DNA from: UBA5794 sp965368815 | Lineage (GTDB): Bacteria; Actinomycetota; Acidimicrobiia; Spongiisociales; UBA5794 | Direction of reading: 5' to 3' | Assembly: GCA_965368815.1 (NCBI GenBank) | Contig: CBDUOH010000007.1 | Location: 1-43,894, forward strand | Length of the DNA stretch: 43,894 bases | Part shown: positions 31,659-39,470 of the stretch, in pieces | Numbering within the stretch: position 1 is the stretch's first letter | Layout of the letters: every line of letters starts with the position of its first letter | Translations under genes and position numbers: made by a program | Notes under the pieces: model-generated | What the model was told of the DNA's origin: nothing | Seen by the model: the letters and a program-made list of their open reading frames with translations, nothing else | Database searches by the model: none

Positions 31659-32966
31659 GTGAAACGAAGGCTCATACTCACCCTCGGCATGGTCACCGCG
31701 CTGGTGGCAGGGCCCACCGCCGGGGCTGCGCTGGCACAGGAAGCAACGGTTGGGGACGTGGTCGCCGCCGTGGACACCGTCTGGCTGGTCGTCGCAGCGA
31801 TGGTCGTGATGTTCATGCAGGCTGGATTCGCGTTGGTGGAGGCTGGATTCACGAGGGCGAAGAACGCAGGGAACATCATCATGAAGAACGTGATGGACTT
31901 CTCGGTCGGCGGAATCGTCTACTGGGCGTTTGGGTTCGCACTCGCCTACGGTGGCTCTTCGGTCGGTGGGTTCCTCGCGTACGGGGATGTCTTCTTCTTC
32001 AACGACAACACCCGGGCAGGCGAGTGGTTCTTCCAGGTCGTGTTCGCCGCCACCGCGGCAACGATCATCTCGGGAGCGATGGCCGGACGCGTCAAGTTCT
32101 CGTCGTATCTCATCTATACACCGTTCGTGACGGGGCTCATCTATCCCATCGTCACCCACTGGGTCTGGGGCGGGGGCTGGCTGTCCGAACAAGGCTTCAT
32201 GGACTTTGCCGGATCAGGCGTCGTCCACATGCTTGGTGGAGTCGCTGCGCTTGCAGGCGTGGTTGTGATCGGGCCCAGGATCGGTCGATTCACGGCCGAC
32301 GGAAAGCCGAAGACGATACCGGGGCACTCGGTCACACTCGGAGCACTGGGTGTGTTCATCCTGTGGTTCGGCTGGTACGGGTTCAATGCCGGTTCGACGC
32401 TGGCTGCTGTGGGTGCTGACATCGGGACTCCCGTTGTCACGACGACGCTGGCTGCCTGTGCCGGGTCACTCGCAGCGATGTTCACCGCATGGCTCGTTGT
32501 CGGCAAGCCTGATGTCGGATACACCCTCAACGGGGTTCTCGCCGGGCTCGTCGGCATCACGGCAGGTACGGATCACTTCGGATTCGGTGCTGCGATTCTC
32601 ACCGGTGCGATAGCCGGCGTCATCATGGTGTTCTCGGTGATCCTCATCGAACGGGTGGGGCTCGATGACCCGGTCGGTGCGATCTCCGTCCACGGAACGG
32701 CTGGCCTGTGGGGCGTGATCGCCGTGGGCATCTTCGGTTCCGGTTCAATTGTGACGCAGCTGCTCGGCGCAGGCGCCATCGCCATCTGGGCGTTTGCTAC
32801 ATCGTTCGCCGTGTTCAAGGTGATTGACGTGACGGTCGGTCTCCGGGTCACGGAAGAGGAAGAGCTCCTTGGTCTCGATCGTTCCGAACATGGAGGGGAT
32901 GCGTATCCCGAGTTCGTGTTCCAGGAACAAATCGCCGACCCGGCGCTCCTTGATCCCGTGACCTGA
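31659..32966 (+). CDS. amtB: ammonium transporter (Amt/MEP family)
   Basis: A 435-residue ammonium channel. A signal peptide (MKRRLILTLGMVTALVAGPTAGAALAQ, in parts) precedes eleven membrane segments. Hallmarks are MQAGFALVEAGFTRAKNAGNI, the pore histidines in GVVHMLGGVAALAG and ISVHGTAGLWG, and IWFGW-like ILWFGWYGFNAGS. The cytoplasmic tail EEEELLGLDRSEHGGDAYPEF is the usual AmtB C-terminus contacted by PII proteins. It starts with GTG at 31659 behind a near-perfect AAGGAGG. A GlnR-type box lies about 57-94 bp upstream of the start. No glnK/PII gene follows, unlike many amtB operons; instead a strong hairpin (32992-33031) ends the transcript. Recapturing ammonia fits with the deaminating pathways of this window. 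Confidence 0.95.
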   Translation: MKRRLILTLGMVTALVAGPTAGAALAQEATVGDVVAAVDTVWLVVAAMVVMFMQAGFALVEAGFTRAKNAGNIIMKNVMDFSVGGIVYWAFGFALAYGGSSVGGFLAYGDVFFFNDNTRAGEWFFQVVFAATAATIISGAMAGRVKFSSYLIYTPFVTGLIYPIVTHWVWGGGWLSEQGFMDFAGSGVVHMLGGVAALAGVVVIGPRIGRFTADGKPKTIPGHSVTLGALGVFILWFGWYGFNAGSTLAAVGADIGTPVVTTTLAACAGSLAAMFTAWLVVGKPDVGYTLNGVLAGLVGITAGTDHFGFGAAILTGAIAGVIMVFSVILIERVGLDDPVGAISVHGTAGLWGVIAVGIFGSGSIVTQLLGAGAIAIWAFATSFAVFKVIDVTVGLRVTEEEELLGLDRSEHGGDAYPEFVFQEQIADPALLDPVT

Positions 32967-32991
32967 CTCCAAACGATACGACTGCGTGCCT

Positions 32992-33031
32992 GCGACGGTG
33001 GACGGTGCCCATGCGGCCCGTCCGCCGTCGC
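32992..33031 (+). terminator. 14-bp hairpin terminator after amtB
   Basis: GCGACGGTGGACGG (32992-33005) pairs with CCGTCCGCCGTCGC (33018-33031), 14 bp with one T-G pair and a 12-nt loop, starting 26 bp after the amtB stop. No U-tract follows. The rest of the 125-bp gap before the convergent exonuclease gene shows nothing else. Confidence 0.7.
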
Positions 33032-33091
33032 GTTCATCCTGGATGTGGTGCCACATACCTGACTGACCGAGAACACCTGACCGTCGCCGGG

Positions 33092-33967
33092 CTACTCCCC
33101 TTGCCATCTCGTGGGTGCCGTCCGCAGCGTGGTGAACCCCAATTCATCGCACAATCGTTCCCACGAGGCCCTGTCCGCGCCCTGCCAACGGATCTCGTCG
33201 AGCGTCTGGGGGATTGGTGCCTCGGTTCGCAATGTCGCGATGTCGCGGAACAGCAGAGCATCGTCCATGTGGTCGCGCAGCGTCGCCGCGAGTTTGGCCG
33301 CACCCCTGACTTTGACCGTCCAGTCGTGTTCTGAAGCCGGAATGTGCTCGATGTGCCCGTACTCCGCGAGCAATGTCGCCGCCGACTTCGCGCCCCAACC
33401 GGGCAGCCCCGGGAAGCCGTCGGCCGTGTCACCAACGAGCCCGAGGTAGTCCGCGATTGATTCCGGACCCACCCCGAACTTCTCCCTGACGGCTGCCGCA
33501 TCGACGAGTTTCTGGTTCCGCCGGTCGTAGCCGACAATCTTCGGGTTTCCGAACAACTGGGTCATGTCCTTGTCGGGACTCAGGATGATCACCTTGTCGA
33601 CCTCATCGACGAACTTCACTGCGGCCGCCGCAAGTCCGTCGTCTGCTTCGAACTCGATCATCGACCACACCGTCACTCCGAGAGCCTCCATCGCTCGCTC
33701 GGCAACGGGGAACTGCGCATAGAGCTCGGGGGGTGTGCCCTCCCCGGTCTTGTAGCCCTCGTACATGTCGTTGCGGAACGATTCGATCACGGAATCGAAC
33801 GCGGCGCCGACATGCGTCACATCCTCCTGTCCGAGCAGGTTGATCGTCGACCGGAGGATCCCCTCCACGGCCCCGATCTCCCACCCCTCAGGGGTCTGGC
33901 GAGGCGGAGCACCAAAGTGCGAACGGAAGAGCTCGTACGTTCCGTCGAGCAGATGCAGAGTCGTCAT
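33092..33967 (-). CDS. 5'-3' exonuclease (FEN/Pol I N-terminal-like)
   Basis: A 291-residue stand-alone 5' nuclease homologous to the N-terminal domain of DNA polymerase I. Metal-binding acidic residues appear in LHLLDGTYELFR, GAAFDSV, FEADDGLAAAA and LSPDKDMTQLF. The helix-hairpin-helix is GLVGDTADGFPGLPGWGAKSAATLLAEYG. The YKTGEGTPPEL stretch replaces the YKANR-type helical-arch sequence of Pol I, so the usual basic residue there is missing; as I recall this form is common in actinobacterial stand-alone enzymes. The ATG at 33967 has TAGTCT six bases upstream. A role in RNA primer or flap removal is expected. Divergent from the sulfurtransferase gene. Confidence 0.9.
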   Translation of the reverse strand: MTTLHLLDGTYELFRSHFGAPPRQTPEGWEIGAVEGILRSTINLLGQEDVTHVGAAFDSVIESFRNDMYEGYKTGEGTPPELYAQFPVAERAMEALGVTVWSMIEFEADDGLAAAAVKFVDEVDKVIILSPDKDMTQLFGNPKIVGYDRRNQKLVDAAAVREKFGVGPESIADYLGLVGDTADGFPGLPGWGAKSAATLLAEYGHIEHIPASEHDWTVKVRGAAKLAATLRDHMDDALLFRDIATLRTEAPIPQTLDEIRWQGADRASWERLCDELGFTTLRTAPTRWQGE

Positions 33968-33973
33968 GCGTGC

Positions 33974-33979
33974 AGACTA
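33974..33979 (-). promoter_or_regulatory. leaderless-type -10 (TAGTCT) of the exonuclease gene
   Basis: TAGTCT on the minus strand ends six bases before the ATG at 33967, with no ribosome-binding site between. Confidence 0.5.
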
Positions 33980-34059
33980 CTGATATCGAGCCACGCAGTC
34001 CCGGACGCCACAGGCGTGTGGGGCAACCGCACGGCTGCCTCGTCGAGCCGGTGTTCCTC

Positions 34060-34065
34060 TAACCT
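34060..34065 (+). promoter_or_regulatory. -10 (TAACCT) of the sulfurtransferase gene
   Basis: TAACCT ends nine bases before the ATG at 34075, giving a leader of only two or three bases. The 107-bp divergent region 33968-34074 holds nothing else recognisable. Confidence 0.45.
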
Positions 34066-34074
34066 CCGGGACCT

Positions 34075-34902
34075 ATGGGAGTCATGTCAGTAGCAGAGCT
34101 CGAGCGACGTTCTGGGGAGCCGAATCTGGTTCTCGTTGACTGCCGATGGGCGCTCGGTCAGCCCACCAAGGGGAGGTCGGATTACGCCGACGGCCATATC
34201 CCTGGCTCCTTCTTCGCCGACCTCGAAACCGACCTCTCCGGATCCACCGGACCCGGGCGCCATCCCCTTCCCGATCCGACCGCATTCGACATCACGCTTG
34301 GTTCGTGGGGGGTGACACCATCGTGCACCGTCGTCGCGTACGACGACGCCGGCGGCGCCATCGCCGCTCGACTGTGGTGGATGTTGACGGACCAAGGTCA
34401 TGGTGACACCCATGTCCTTGACGGCGGATATCAGGCATGGCTGGCTGGTGGACACCCTGTCGACACCGCGCAGCCCCCACGGATGAGCCCGTACCCCGCC
34501 GGTATTGCCTCTGCGCCCTGGGGGGATGCCGCCACGATGGAAGATGTCGTTTCGGCAGCCACCTCGGTCGTCGTCGACGCCCGGTCTGCGGAACGCTACC
34601 GGGGCGACGTCGAACCCGTGGATGCCCGACCCGGACACATCCCGGGCGCCAAGAACCTCCCGTTCGCCGACAACCTGGACAACGGATTCTTCAAGGACGC
34701 GTCGACGCTGCGGACTCACTTCGCCTCGCACGGACTCACCAACGAGACAGAAGCGATCTTCCACTGCGGATCGGGAGTGACGGCATGCCACAGCATCCTG
34801 GCCATGGAGATCGCTGGGCTGCCCCGACCACGGCTCTACGTCGGAAGTTGGAGCGAATGGGCCGCGTCGGATCGTCCGGTCGCGACGGGGGAAACACCGT
34901 AG
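34075..34902 (+). CDS. sseA: thiosulfate/3-mercaptopyruvate sulfurtransferase (two rhodanese domains)
   Basis: A 275-residue protein with two rhodanese domains. The N-terminal, inactive domain (1-130) has LVDCRWALGQP, GHIPGSFFADLETDLSG and VLDGGYQAWLAGGHP. The C-terminal domain (about 155-275) carries VVDARSAERYRGDVEP, GHIPGAKNLPF and the active loop HCGSGVTACHS with catalytic Cys231. The CGSGVTA loop favours 3-mercaptopyruvate sulfurtransferase-type enzymes, though thiosulfate activity cannot be excluded. It moves sulfane sulfur to cyanide, thiols or other acceptors. The ATG at 34075 is used; 34084 is a second in-frame ATG. An independent -10 lies before the downstream MFS gene. Confidence 0.9.
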   Translation: MGVMSVAELERRSGEPNLVLVDCRWALGQPTKGRSDYADGHIPGSFFADLETDLSGSTGPGRHPLPDPTAFDITLGSWGVTPSCTVVAYDDAGGAIAARLWWMLTDQGHGDTHVLDGGYQAWLAGGHPVDTAQPPRMSPYPAGIASAPWGDAATMEDVVSAATSVVVDARSAERYRGDVEPVDARPGHIPGAKNLPFADNLDNGFFKDASTLRTHFASHGLTNETEAIFHCGSGVTACHSILAMEIAGLPRPRLYVGSWSEWAASDRPVATGETP

Positions 34903-34943
34903 CGACGGAGTCGGACGCCGAATCCATGGAACACCGAACCCCA

Positions 34944-34949
34944 TACCCT
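34944..34949 (+). promoter_or_regulatory. leaderless-type -10 (TACCCT) of the MFS gene
   Basis: TACCCT ends six bases before the ATG at 34956. This supports that ATG over the in-frame ATG at 34926, which would lie upstream of the promoter. Confidence 0.5.
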
Positions 34950-34955
34950 CACGTG

Positions 34956-36275
34956 ATGGCCACGCCGACGACAACCAGGGAACTCATCGAATCGAGGCTC
35001 GGACGGATCGAGTTCACGCTGATGTTGTCCATGACGATGGCCGTCGTCGCTCTCGCCATCGACGTGATTCTGCCCGCATTTGGTGACCTGCGTGAGGGTT
35101 TCGGGCTCCCGACCGATTCGAACGATGTTGCGGCGATCATCACCTTCTTCTTCTTCGGCCTTGCCGCGGGCCAACTGGTTTGGGGCCCCCTGTCGGACGC
35201 TTTCGGGCGGAAACGAATCCTCTATCTCGGTCTGACGATGTACGTAGTAGCGGCGATTGCATCTTCGTTCGCACCATCGCTCGAGTTTCTCTTCGTGACC
35301 CGGTTCCTCTGGGGCTTCGGTGCCGCCGGACCCCAGGTCATCGCGCGATCGGTCGTGCGCGACGCGTACTCAGGTTCCGAGATGGCACGGGCGATGTCGT
35401 TCATCATGGCCGTCTTCGTCCTGGTCCCTATCGTCGCGCCGACGCTCGGTGCCGGCATCCTCGCCGTTGCCTCGTGGCCATGGGTGTTCGGGTTCACGGC
35501 GATCTTCGGCGTCGGTATCGCCGTGTGGACCACTCGCCTGCCCGAGACCCTGCCGGAACACCGCAGGATTCCGTTCAGGGTCACCCGACTGACCACGGCG
35601 GCGAGATTCGTGGTGACAAACCGAATGTCGATGGGGTACACCCTCGCGCAGACAACCGTCTTCGGCTTCTTTGCGTCGTACCTTGCCTCTTCCCAGTTGA
35701 TCTACGAGGACGTGTTCGGCATCGACACGCTCTTCCCGCTCGTGTTCGGAGGATCCGCAGCGGTCATGGGTGCGATGATGCTGCTCAACACACGATTGCT
35801 GAAGCGGTTCGATCTTCTTCCGTTGCTCCGGACCGTGTTCTTCGTCTACCTGGTCGGTGGTGCCGCGCTCGCTGCCCTGGTCTGGTCGACAGACGGCAGA
35901 CCACCGTTCGCGGCGTTCTTTGCGATCTTCATACCCATCCTCATCGGTCACGCCCTGTTGCTTCCGAACCTGAACGCGGTCGCCATGATTCCGATGGGAG
36001 CAGTCGCCGGAACTGCCTCGGCCATCATCGGCACGATGGCCACGCTGGGGGGAAGCGTCATCGGCGTGACGATCGACCGGATGTACGACGGAACGCTCAT
36101 CCCCTTCGGGACAGCGGCTGCGATCACGGGGTCCATTGCCTTCGGCTTCGCCGTCTGGGCCGAGCGGGGCTACAAGGATTCCGTGTCTCCGGAGGATGGC
36201 GGGCGCCTTCCGACCAGTGCGGGGAATGCCTCAGCAGGCCGGGATGTCAGCCCGACGATGGGCCTCGATTCCTAG
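34956..36275 (+). CDS. MFS drug exporter, Bcr/CflA-like
   Basis: A 439-residue major-facilitator transporter with about twelve helices. Helix 1 is TLMLSMTMAVVALAIDVILPAFGDL. Motif A between helices 2 and 3 is GQLVWGPLSDAFGRKRIL. The motif RFLWGFGAAGPQVIARSVVRDAYSGSEMARAMSFIMAVF (in parts) is characteristic of the Bcr/CflA branch of proton-driven exporters. The frame is open from 34437, but that region is the sulfurtransferase gene in another frame. The start is taken at 34956 because of the TACCCT box six bases before it. Convergent with fhs, only 7 bp between stops. Substrate unknown. Confidence 0.9.
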   Translation: MATPTTTRELIESRLGRIEFTLMLSMTMAVVALAIDVILPAFGDLREGFGLPTDSNDVAAIITFFFFGLAAGQLVWGPLSDAFGRKRILYLGLTMYVVAAIASSFAPSLEFLFVTRFLWGFGAAGPQVIARSVVRDAYSGSEMARAMSFIMAVFVLVPIVAPTLGAGILAVASWPWVFGFTAIFGVGIAVWTTRLPETLPEHRRIPFRVTRLTTAARFVVTNRMSMGYTLAQTTVFGFFASYLASSQLIYEDVFGIDTLFPLVFGGSAAVMGAMMLLNTRLLKRFDLLPLLRTVFFVYLVGGAALAALVWSTDGRPPFAAFFAIFIPILIGHALLLPNLNAVAMIPMGAVAGTASAIIGTMATLGGSVIGVTIDRMYDGTLIPFGTAAAITGSIAFGFAVWAERGYKDSVSPEDGGRLPTSAGNASAGRDVSPTMGLDS

Positions 36276-36282
36276 ACGCAGG

Positions 36283-37971
36283 TCAGCTCAACCCGATGAC
36301 TTCGTTGTCGTCGGTCAGGTCGATGGTATGGGCGGCCGGGTTGCCGCCCAATCCCGGCATCCGGTTGATGGAACCGGTGAGCGGGAGGATGAAGCCGGCT
36401 CCGGCAACAAGCTGCACCTCCCGCACAGGAAGGACCCAACCGGTCGGCGCACCACGAAGCGAAGCATCATGACTGAAGCTGTATTGCGTCTTCGCCATGC
36501 ATATGGGCAGCCCGCCATACCCCATGTCCTCGAACTGGTTCAGCTGACGCCGTGCCTTGATGTCGTACTCGACATCATCGGCTCCGTAGACCTTGGTGGC
36601 GATGGTCTTGATCTTGTCGGCAAGTGGCATCTCGCTCGGGTACAACATCGTGAAGTTGGACCCCTCTTTCGCAGCATCCCGAACAGCTTCTGCGAGAGCG
36701 ATCATCCCTTCGGCACCACCGGCGTGAGGAGAGGCGACCGCCCACGCAGCTCCCTCCTGCTCGACGACCGAAGCGATGGCGTCATGCTCAGACGGATGGT
36801 CCGTCGGGAACGAGTTGATGGCAACCACCGGGGTGACACCGTGCTGACGAACATTCATGATGTGACGTCGGAGGTTGTCTGCGCCTTCGAGAACATCGTC
36901 CGGGTTCTCGTTCGTCATGTCTTCTGGGAGCGGCTGCCCTCCCTTGACCGTGAACTTGCCGGTGTTGTACTTGAGCGCCCGAACCGTGGTGACGATCACA
37001 GCGACGTCGGGTTCGAGTCCTGACGCCCGGCACTTGAGGTTGAAGAACTTCTCGGCTCCGATATCGGACCCGAACCCAGCTTCCGTCACCAGATAGTCAC
37101 CGCTCCTGATGCCCACCTTGTCCGCAACGATGGACGAGTTCCCGTGCGCGATGTTCGCAAACGGGCCGGTGTGGATGAGTGCAGGCGTTCCTTCGAGCGT
37201 CTGGAGCAGGTTCGGGTTCAATGCATCTTTGAGAAGAACCGCCATCGCACCGGCACCCTGGACATCCTCGGCTGTGATCGGTTTGTTATGCCGGTCGTAG
37301 CCGATCACGATACGACCGAGCCGATCGCGAAGATCCTGCAGGCCCGCCGCCATACCGAGAACCGCCATGACCTCGGATGCCGCGGTGATGTCGAACCCGG
37401 TTTCGCGCGGGATGCCGTCGAGTGAAGTCCCGAGTCCGATGACGATGTTGCGAAGGGCACGGTCGTTGACGTCCATGACCCGACGCCACGTGACGCGTTT
37501 GATCCCGATCGAAAGTTGGTTCCCCTGATAGATGTGATTGTCGATGAGGGCCGCGAGCATGTTGTTGGCTGCGGTAACGGCATGGAAGTCACCGGTCAGG
37601 TGGAGGTTCATCTCCTCCATCGGGATGACCTGTGAGTACCCACCGCCGGCGGCTCCGCCCTTGATCCCGAAGGTCGGACCCAGCGACGGCTGGCGAAGCG
37701 TCAGGATCGCTCGTTCACCGAGGCGCTTGAACCCTTGTGCGAGCCCGACCGACACGGTGGTCTTGCCCTCGCCGAACGGTGTGGGGTTGGTCGCTGTGAC
37801 CAGCACGTACTTGGCTCTCGGTTCGCCCATCGATTCGAGCGCATCGAGTTTGATCTTTGCGAGACCCTCGCCTCGCTGCTCGACATGCTCCATCGGGACG
37901 CCCATGTCTGCTGCGACATCGAGGATGGGACGAAGTTCGACTGATCTGGCGATCTCAAGGTCTGTAGGCAT
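36283..37971 (-). CDS. fhs: formate-tetrahydrofolate ligase
   Basis: A 562-residue formyltetrahydrofolate synthetase, the normal family length. The ATP-binding loop is TPFGEGKTT (64-72). RQPSLGPTFGIKGGAAGGGYSQVIPMEEMNLHLTGDFHA (in parts), GKTTVSVGL, EAGFGSDIGAEKF and the C-terminal LPVREVQLVAGAGFILPLTGSINRMPGLG are family landmarks. It makes 10-formyl-THF from formate, THF and ATP, or formate in reverse. The ATG at 37971 follows TAGGGT by six bases. It sits beside mobA and a formate dehydrogenase operon, and the glycine cleavage P-protein is in the same window, so C1 units are probably exchanged with formate here. Confidence 0.97.
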   Translation of the reverse strand: MPTDLEIARSVELRPILDVAADMGVPMEHVEQRGEGLAKIKLDALESMGEPRAKYVLVTATNPTPFGEGKTTVSVGLAQGFKRLGERAILTLRQPSLGPTFGIKGGAAGGGYSQVIPMEEMNLHLTGDFHAVTAANNMLAALIDNHIYQGNQLSIGIKRVTWRRVMDVNDRALRNIVIGLGTSLDGIPRETGFDITAASEVMAVLGMAAGLQDLRDRLGRIVIGYDRHNKPITAEDVQGAGAMAVLLKDALNPNLLQTLEGTPALIHTGPFANIAHGNSSIVADKVGIRSGDYLVTEAGFGSDIGAEKFFNLKCRASGLEPDVAVIVTTVRALKYNTGKFTVKGGQPLPEDMTNENPDDVLEGADNLRRHIMNVRQHGVTPVVAINSFPTDHPSEHDAIASVVEQEGAAWAVASPHAGGAEGMIALAEAVRDAAKEGSNFTMLYPSEMPLADKIKTIATKVYGADDVEYDIKARRQLNQFEDMGYGGLPICMAKTQYSFSHDASLRGAPTGWVLPVREVQLVAGAGFILPLTGSINRMPGLGGNPAAHTIDLTDDNEVIGLS

Positions 37972-37977
37972 GCCAAG

Positions 37978-37983
37978 ACCCTA
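37978..37983 (-). promoter_or_regulatory. leaderless-type -10 (TAGGGT) of fhs
   Basis: TAGGGT on the minus strand ends six bases before the fhs ATG. Divergent to the mobA -10 only 29 bp away, so the two promoters share one 53-bp region. Confidence 0.5.
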
Positions 37984-38012
37984 ACGATGTCTCGGCTGCC
38001 GGCGCGGACTTG

Positions 38013-38018
38013 TACGCT
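38013..38018 (+). promoter_or_regulatory. leaderless-type -10 (TACGCT) of mobA
   Basis: TACGCT ends six bases before the ATG at 38025, with no Shine-Dalgarno. This favours the ATG at 38025 over the upstream in-frame start at 38010. Confidence 0.5.
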
Positions 38019-38024
38019 CCTGGA

Positions 38025-38594
38025 ATGATCACCCACACCGCCGGTGCCGTGCTTGCAGGTGGTGCAAGCAGCAGGATGGGAACTGACAAGGCGACCCTGA
38101 CGTATCTCGGTGTTCCGTTCATCGATCACGTACTTGCCACGATGTCGCTCGTGCTCGTCGATATCGCTGTGTGCGGCAGGAACCACGGAGCAACGGTCAC
38201 CCACCTGAAGGATCCCTTCGAGGGTGTCGGACCGCTCGCCGGATTGCTGGCGGCCCTCGAGTGGGCCGACGGTCGTCCCGTGTTCGTGGCCCCGGTCGAC
38301 ATGCCACTGCTCACGGCCGAACTCATAACCCGGTTGGTGGAACCACCGCTGCGGGGTAGCGCGGCACGGATCGCGGTGCGGTCTGACGACGGATCGGTTC
38401 AACCACTCTGCGGGGTGTACGCACCGGGCGCCGCCAAGATCATCCGCCGACGGCTCGAAAGCGACAATCGATCGGTCCTCGGATTCCTCGCCGACCTCGA
38501 CACCGTGCACCACGTCGTAGCCGACGCGTCCACACTGACCAACGTGAACACCCCAGCCGACCTCGCCGCCCTCCCCGACGCGTACCCTGGGTAG
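38025..38594 (+). CDS. mobA: molybdenum cofactor guanylyltransferase (MobA-like)
   Basis: A 189-residue nucleotidyltransferase. The N-terminal GTP-binding loop AGAVLAGGASSRMGTDKATL and the PVDMPLLTAELI segment (metal-binding Asp) are MobA marks, with LCGVYAPGA and a C-terminal NVNTPADLAAL. MobA attaches GMP to molybdopterin, making the bis-MGD cofactor that formate dehydrogenases need. The convergent fdhD and the FDH operon next to it support this assignment over the related CTP-using MocA. The last codons and stop (TAC CCT GGG TAG) are formed by repeat copy C. Confidence 0.88.
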   Translation: MITHTAGAVLAGGASSRMGTDKATLTYLGVPFIDHVLATMSLVLVDIAVCGRNHGATVTHLKDPFEGVGPLAGLLAALEWADGRPVFVAPVDMPLLTAELITRLVEPPLRGSAARIAVRSDDGSVQPLCGVYAPGAAKIIRRRLESDNRSVLGFLADLDTVHHVVADASTLTNVNTPADLAALPDAYPG

Positions 38595-38630
38595 CTCGAC
38601 CATGTTTACGTGGTAACTGAGCCCACAGAA
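38581..38630 (-). repeat. 50-nt intergenic repeat, copy C (inverted)
   Basis: Third copy of the 50-nt element, in reverse orientation to copies at 15798 and 20544. It lies between the convergent mobA and fdhD genes and supplies the last Tyr-Pro-Gly codons and stop of mobA. Its core reads TTCTGTGGGCTCAG then TTACCACG on the minus strand and ends ACCCAGGGTACG. Confidence 0.85.
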
Positions 38631-38636
38631 TGCGCG

Positions 38637-39470
38637 CTAGCCGACGATTCGGTGCGAACCCGCGTAGACATTGAATGAATCGCCTCGTACGAATCCGCAG
38701 ACCGTGAGCCCGGTCTCCTCGCCGAGTTCGGCCGCCAGCGAAGAGGCACCTGAAACTCCTGCTACGAACGGCACACCGGCAACGGCACACTTCTGTGCGA
38801 TCTCGAAACTGATACGTCCCGACACCATGAGCACCGTTTCATCGATGGGCCACGTGCGTACAGCGACCGCGCCGATGACCTTGTCGACCGCATTGTGGCG
38901 GCCGACATCCTCGGCGATCTCGACCAACTCACCGTCAGACGAGAAGAGGGCGGCGGCGTGGAGGGACCCCGTCATCGAGAACTGCTCCTGTGCCTGTCGC
39001 ATCCGATCGGGGAGCGACGTCACAAACGACGGCTCGACGACCGGTCCCGGCGGAGGTACTCGGCCGGCAACGACCACGGCGTCGATCGACGCCTTGCCGC
39101 ACACACCGCACGACGAGGACGCGTAGACGTTGCGCCTGAACTGTTCTGGATCGATGATGATGCCATCGGCAAGAACGACGTCGTATCGGTCGCCGTTGTC
39201 GGATTGGGTGCGCGGGCGGATCGCATCGACATCACCGGGACCGACGATGATGCCTTCGCTGATCAGGAAGCCGATGCCGAGATCCACATCCCGACCCGGT
39301 GTCCGCATGAGCACTGCGATCGGAACACCCCCGAGTCGGAACTCGACCGGACCTTCGGTGGTGAGTGTGTCGTCCCGCTCGACCCGATCCCCGGCCGAAT
39401 ACCGGATGGTGCGCCACGGGGTTGTGGGCGACGTACCTTCAGTCCACATCGGCCGACTCGGACTGGACAT
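38637..39470 (-). CDS. fdhD: formate dehydrogenase accessory sulfurtransferase FdhD
   Basis: A 277-residue FdhD protein. It relays sulfur from a cysteine desulfurase to the bis-MGD cofactor, a step needed for active formate dehydrogenase. The essential cysteines are in SSSCGVCGKASID (Cys121, Cys124), followed by SLHAAALF, AEDVGRHNAVDKVIG and VSGRISFEIAQK. The ATG at 39470 is preferred because it gives the length and cysteine numbering known for E. coli FdhD; the ATG at 39449 is an alternative. Either start overlaps the Fe-S subunit gene, so fdhD is the last gene of the FDH operon. Confidence 0.93.
   Translation of the reverse strand: MSSPSRPMWTEGTSPTTPWRTIRYSAGDRVERDDTLTTEGPVEFRLGGVPIAVLMRTPGRDVDLGIGFLISEGIIVGPGDVDAIRPRTQSDNGDRYDVVLADGIIIDPEQFRRNVYASSSCGVCGKASIDAVVVAGRVPPPGPVVEPSFVTSLPDRMRQAQEQFSMTGSLHAAALFSSDGELVEIAEDVGRHNAVDKVIGAVAVRTWPIDETVLMVSGRISFEIAQKCAVAGVPFVAGVSGASSLAAELGEETGLTVCGFVRGDSFNVYAGSHRIVG

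Noticed and set aside
31484..31882. N-terminal extension of the second ABC ATPase
   Set aside because: The extra residues are low-complexity Ala/Thr/Ser sequence antisense to amtB and upstream of the TAATGT box; ABC similarity starts at 31483.
34437..34955. N-terminal extension of the MFS frame into the sulfurtransferase gene
   Set aside because: That part is an alternative frame of a gene with clear rhodanese motifs, and the -10 box fits the ATG at 34956.
35180..36472. 430-codon plus-strand frame overlapping the MFS exporter
   Set aside because: Same strand, other frame of the transporter gene. The translation is Arg-rich with no hydrophobic segments or motifs.
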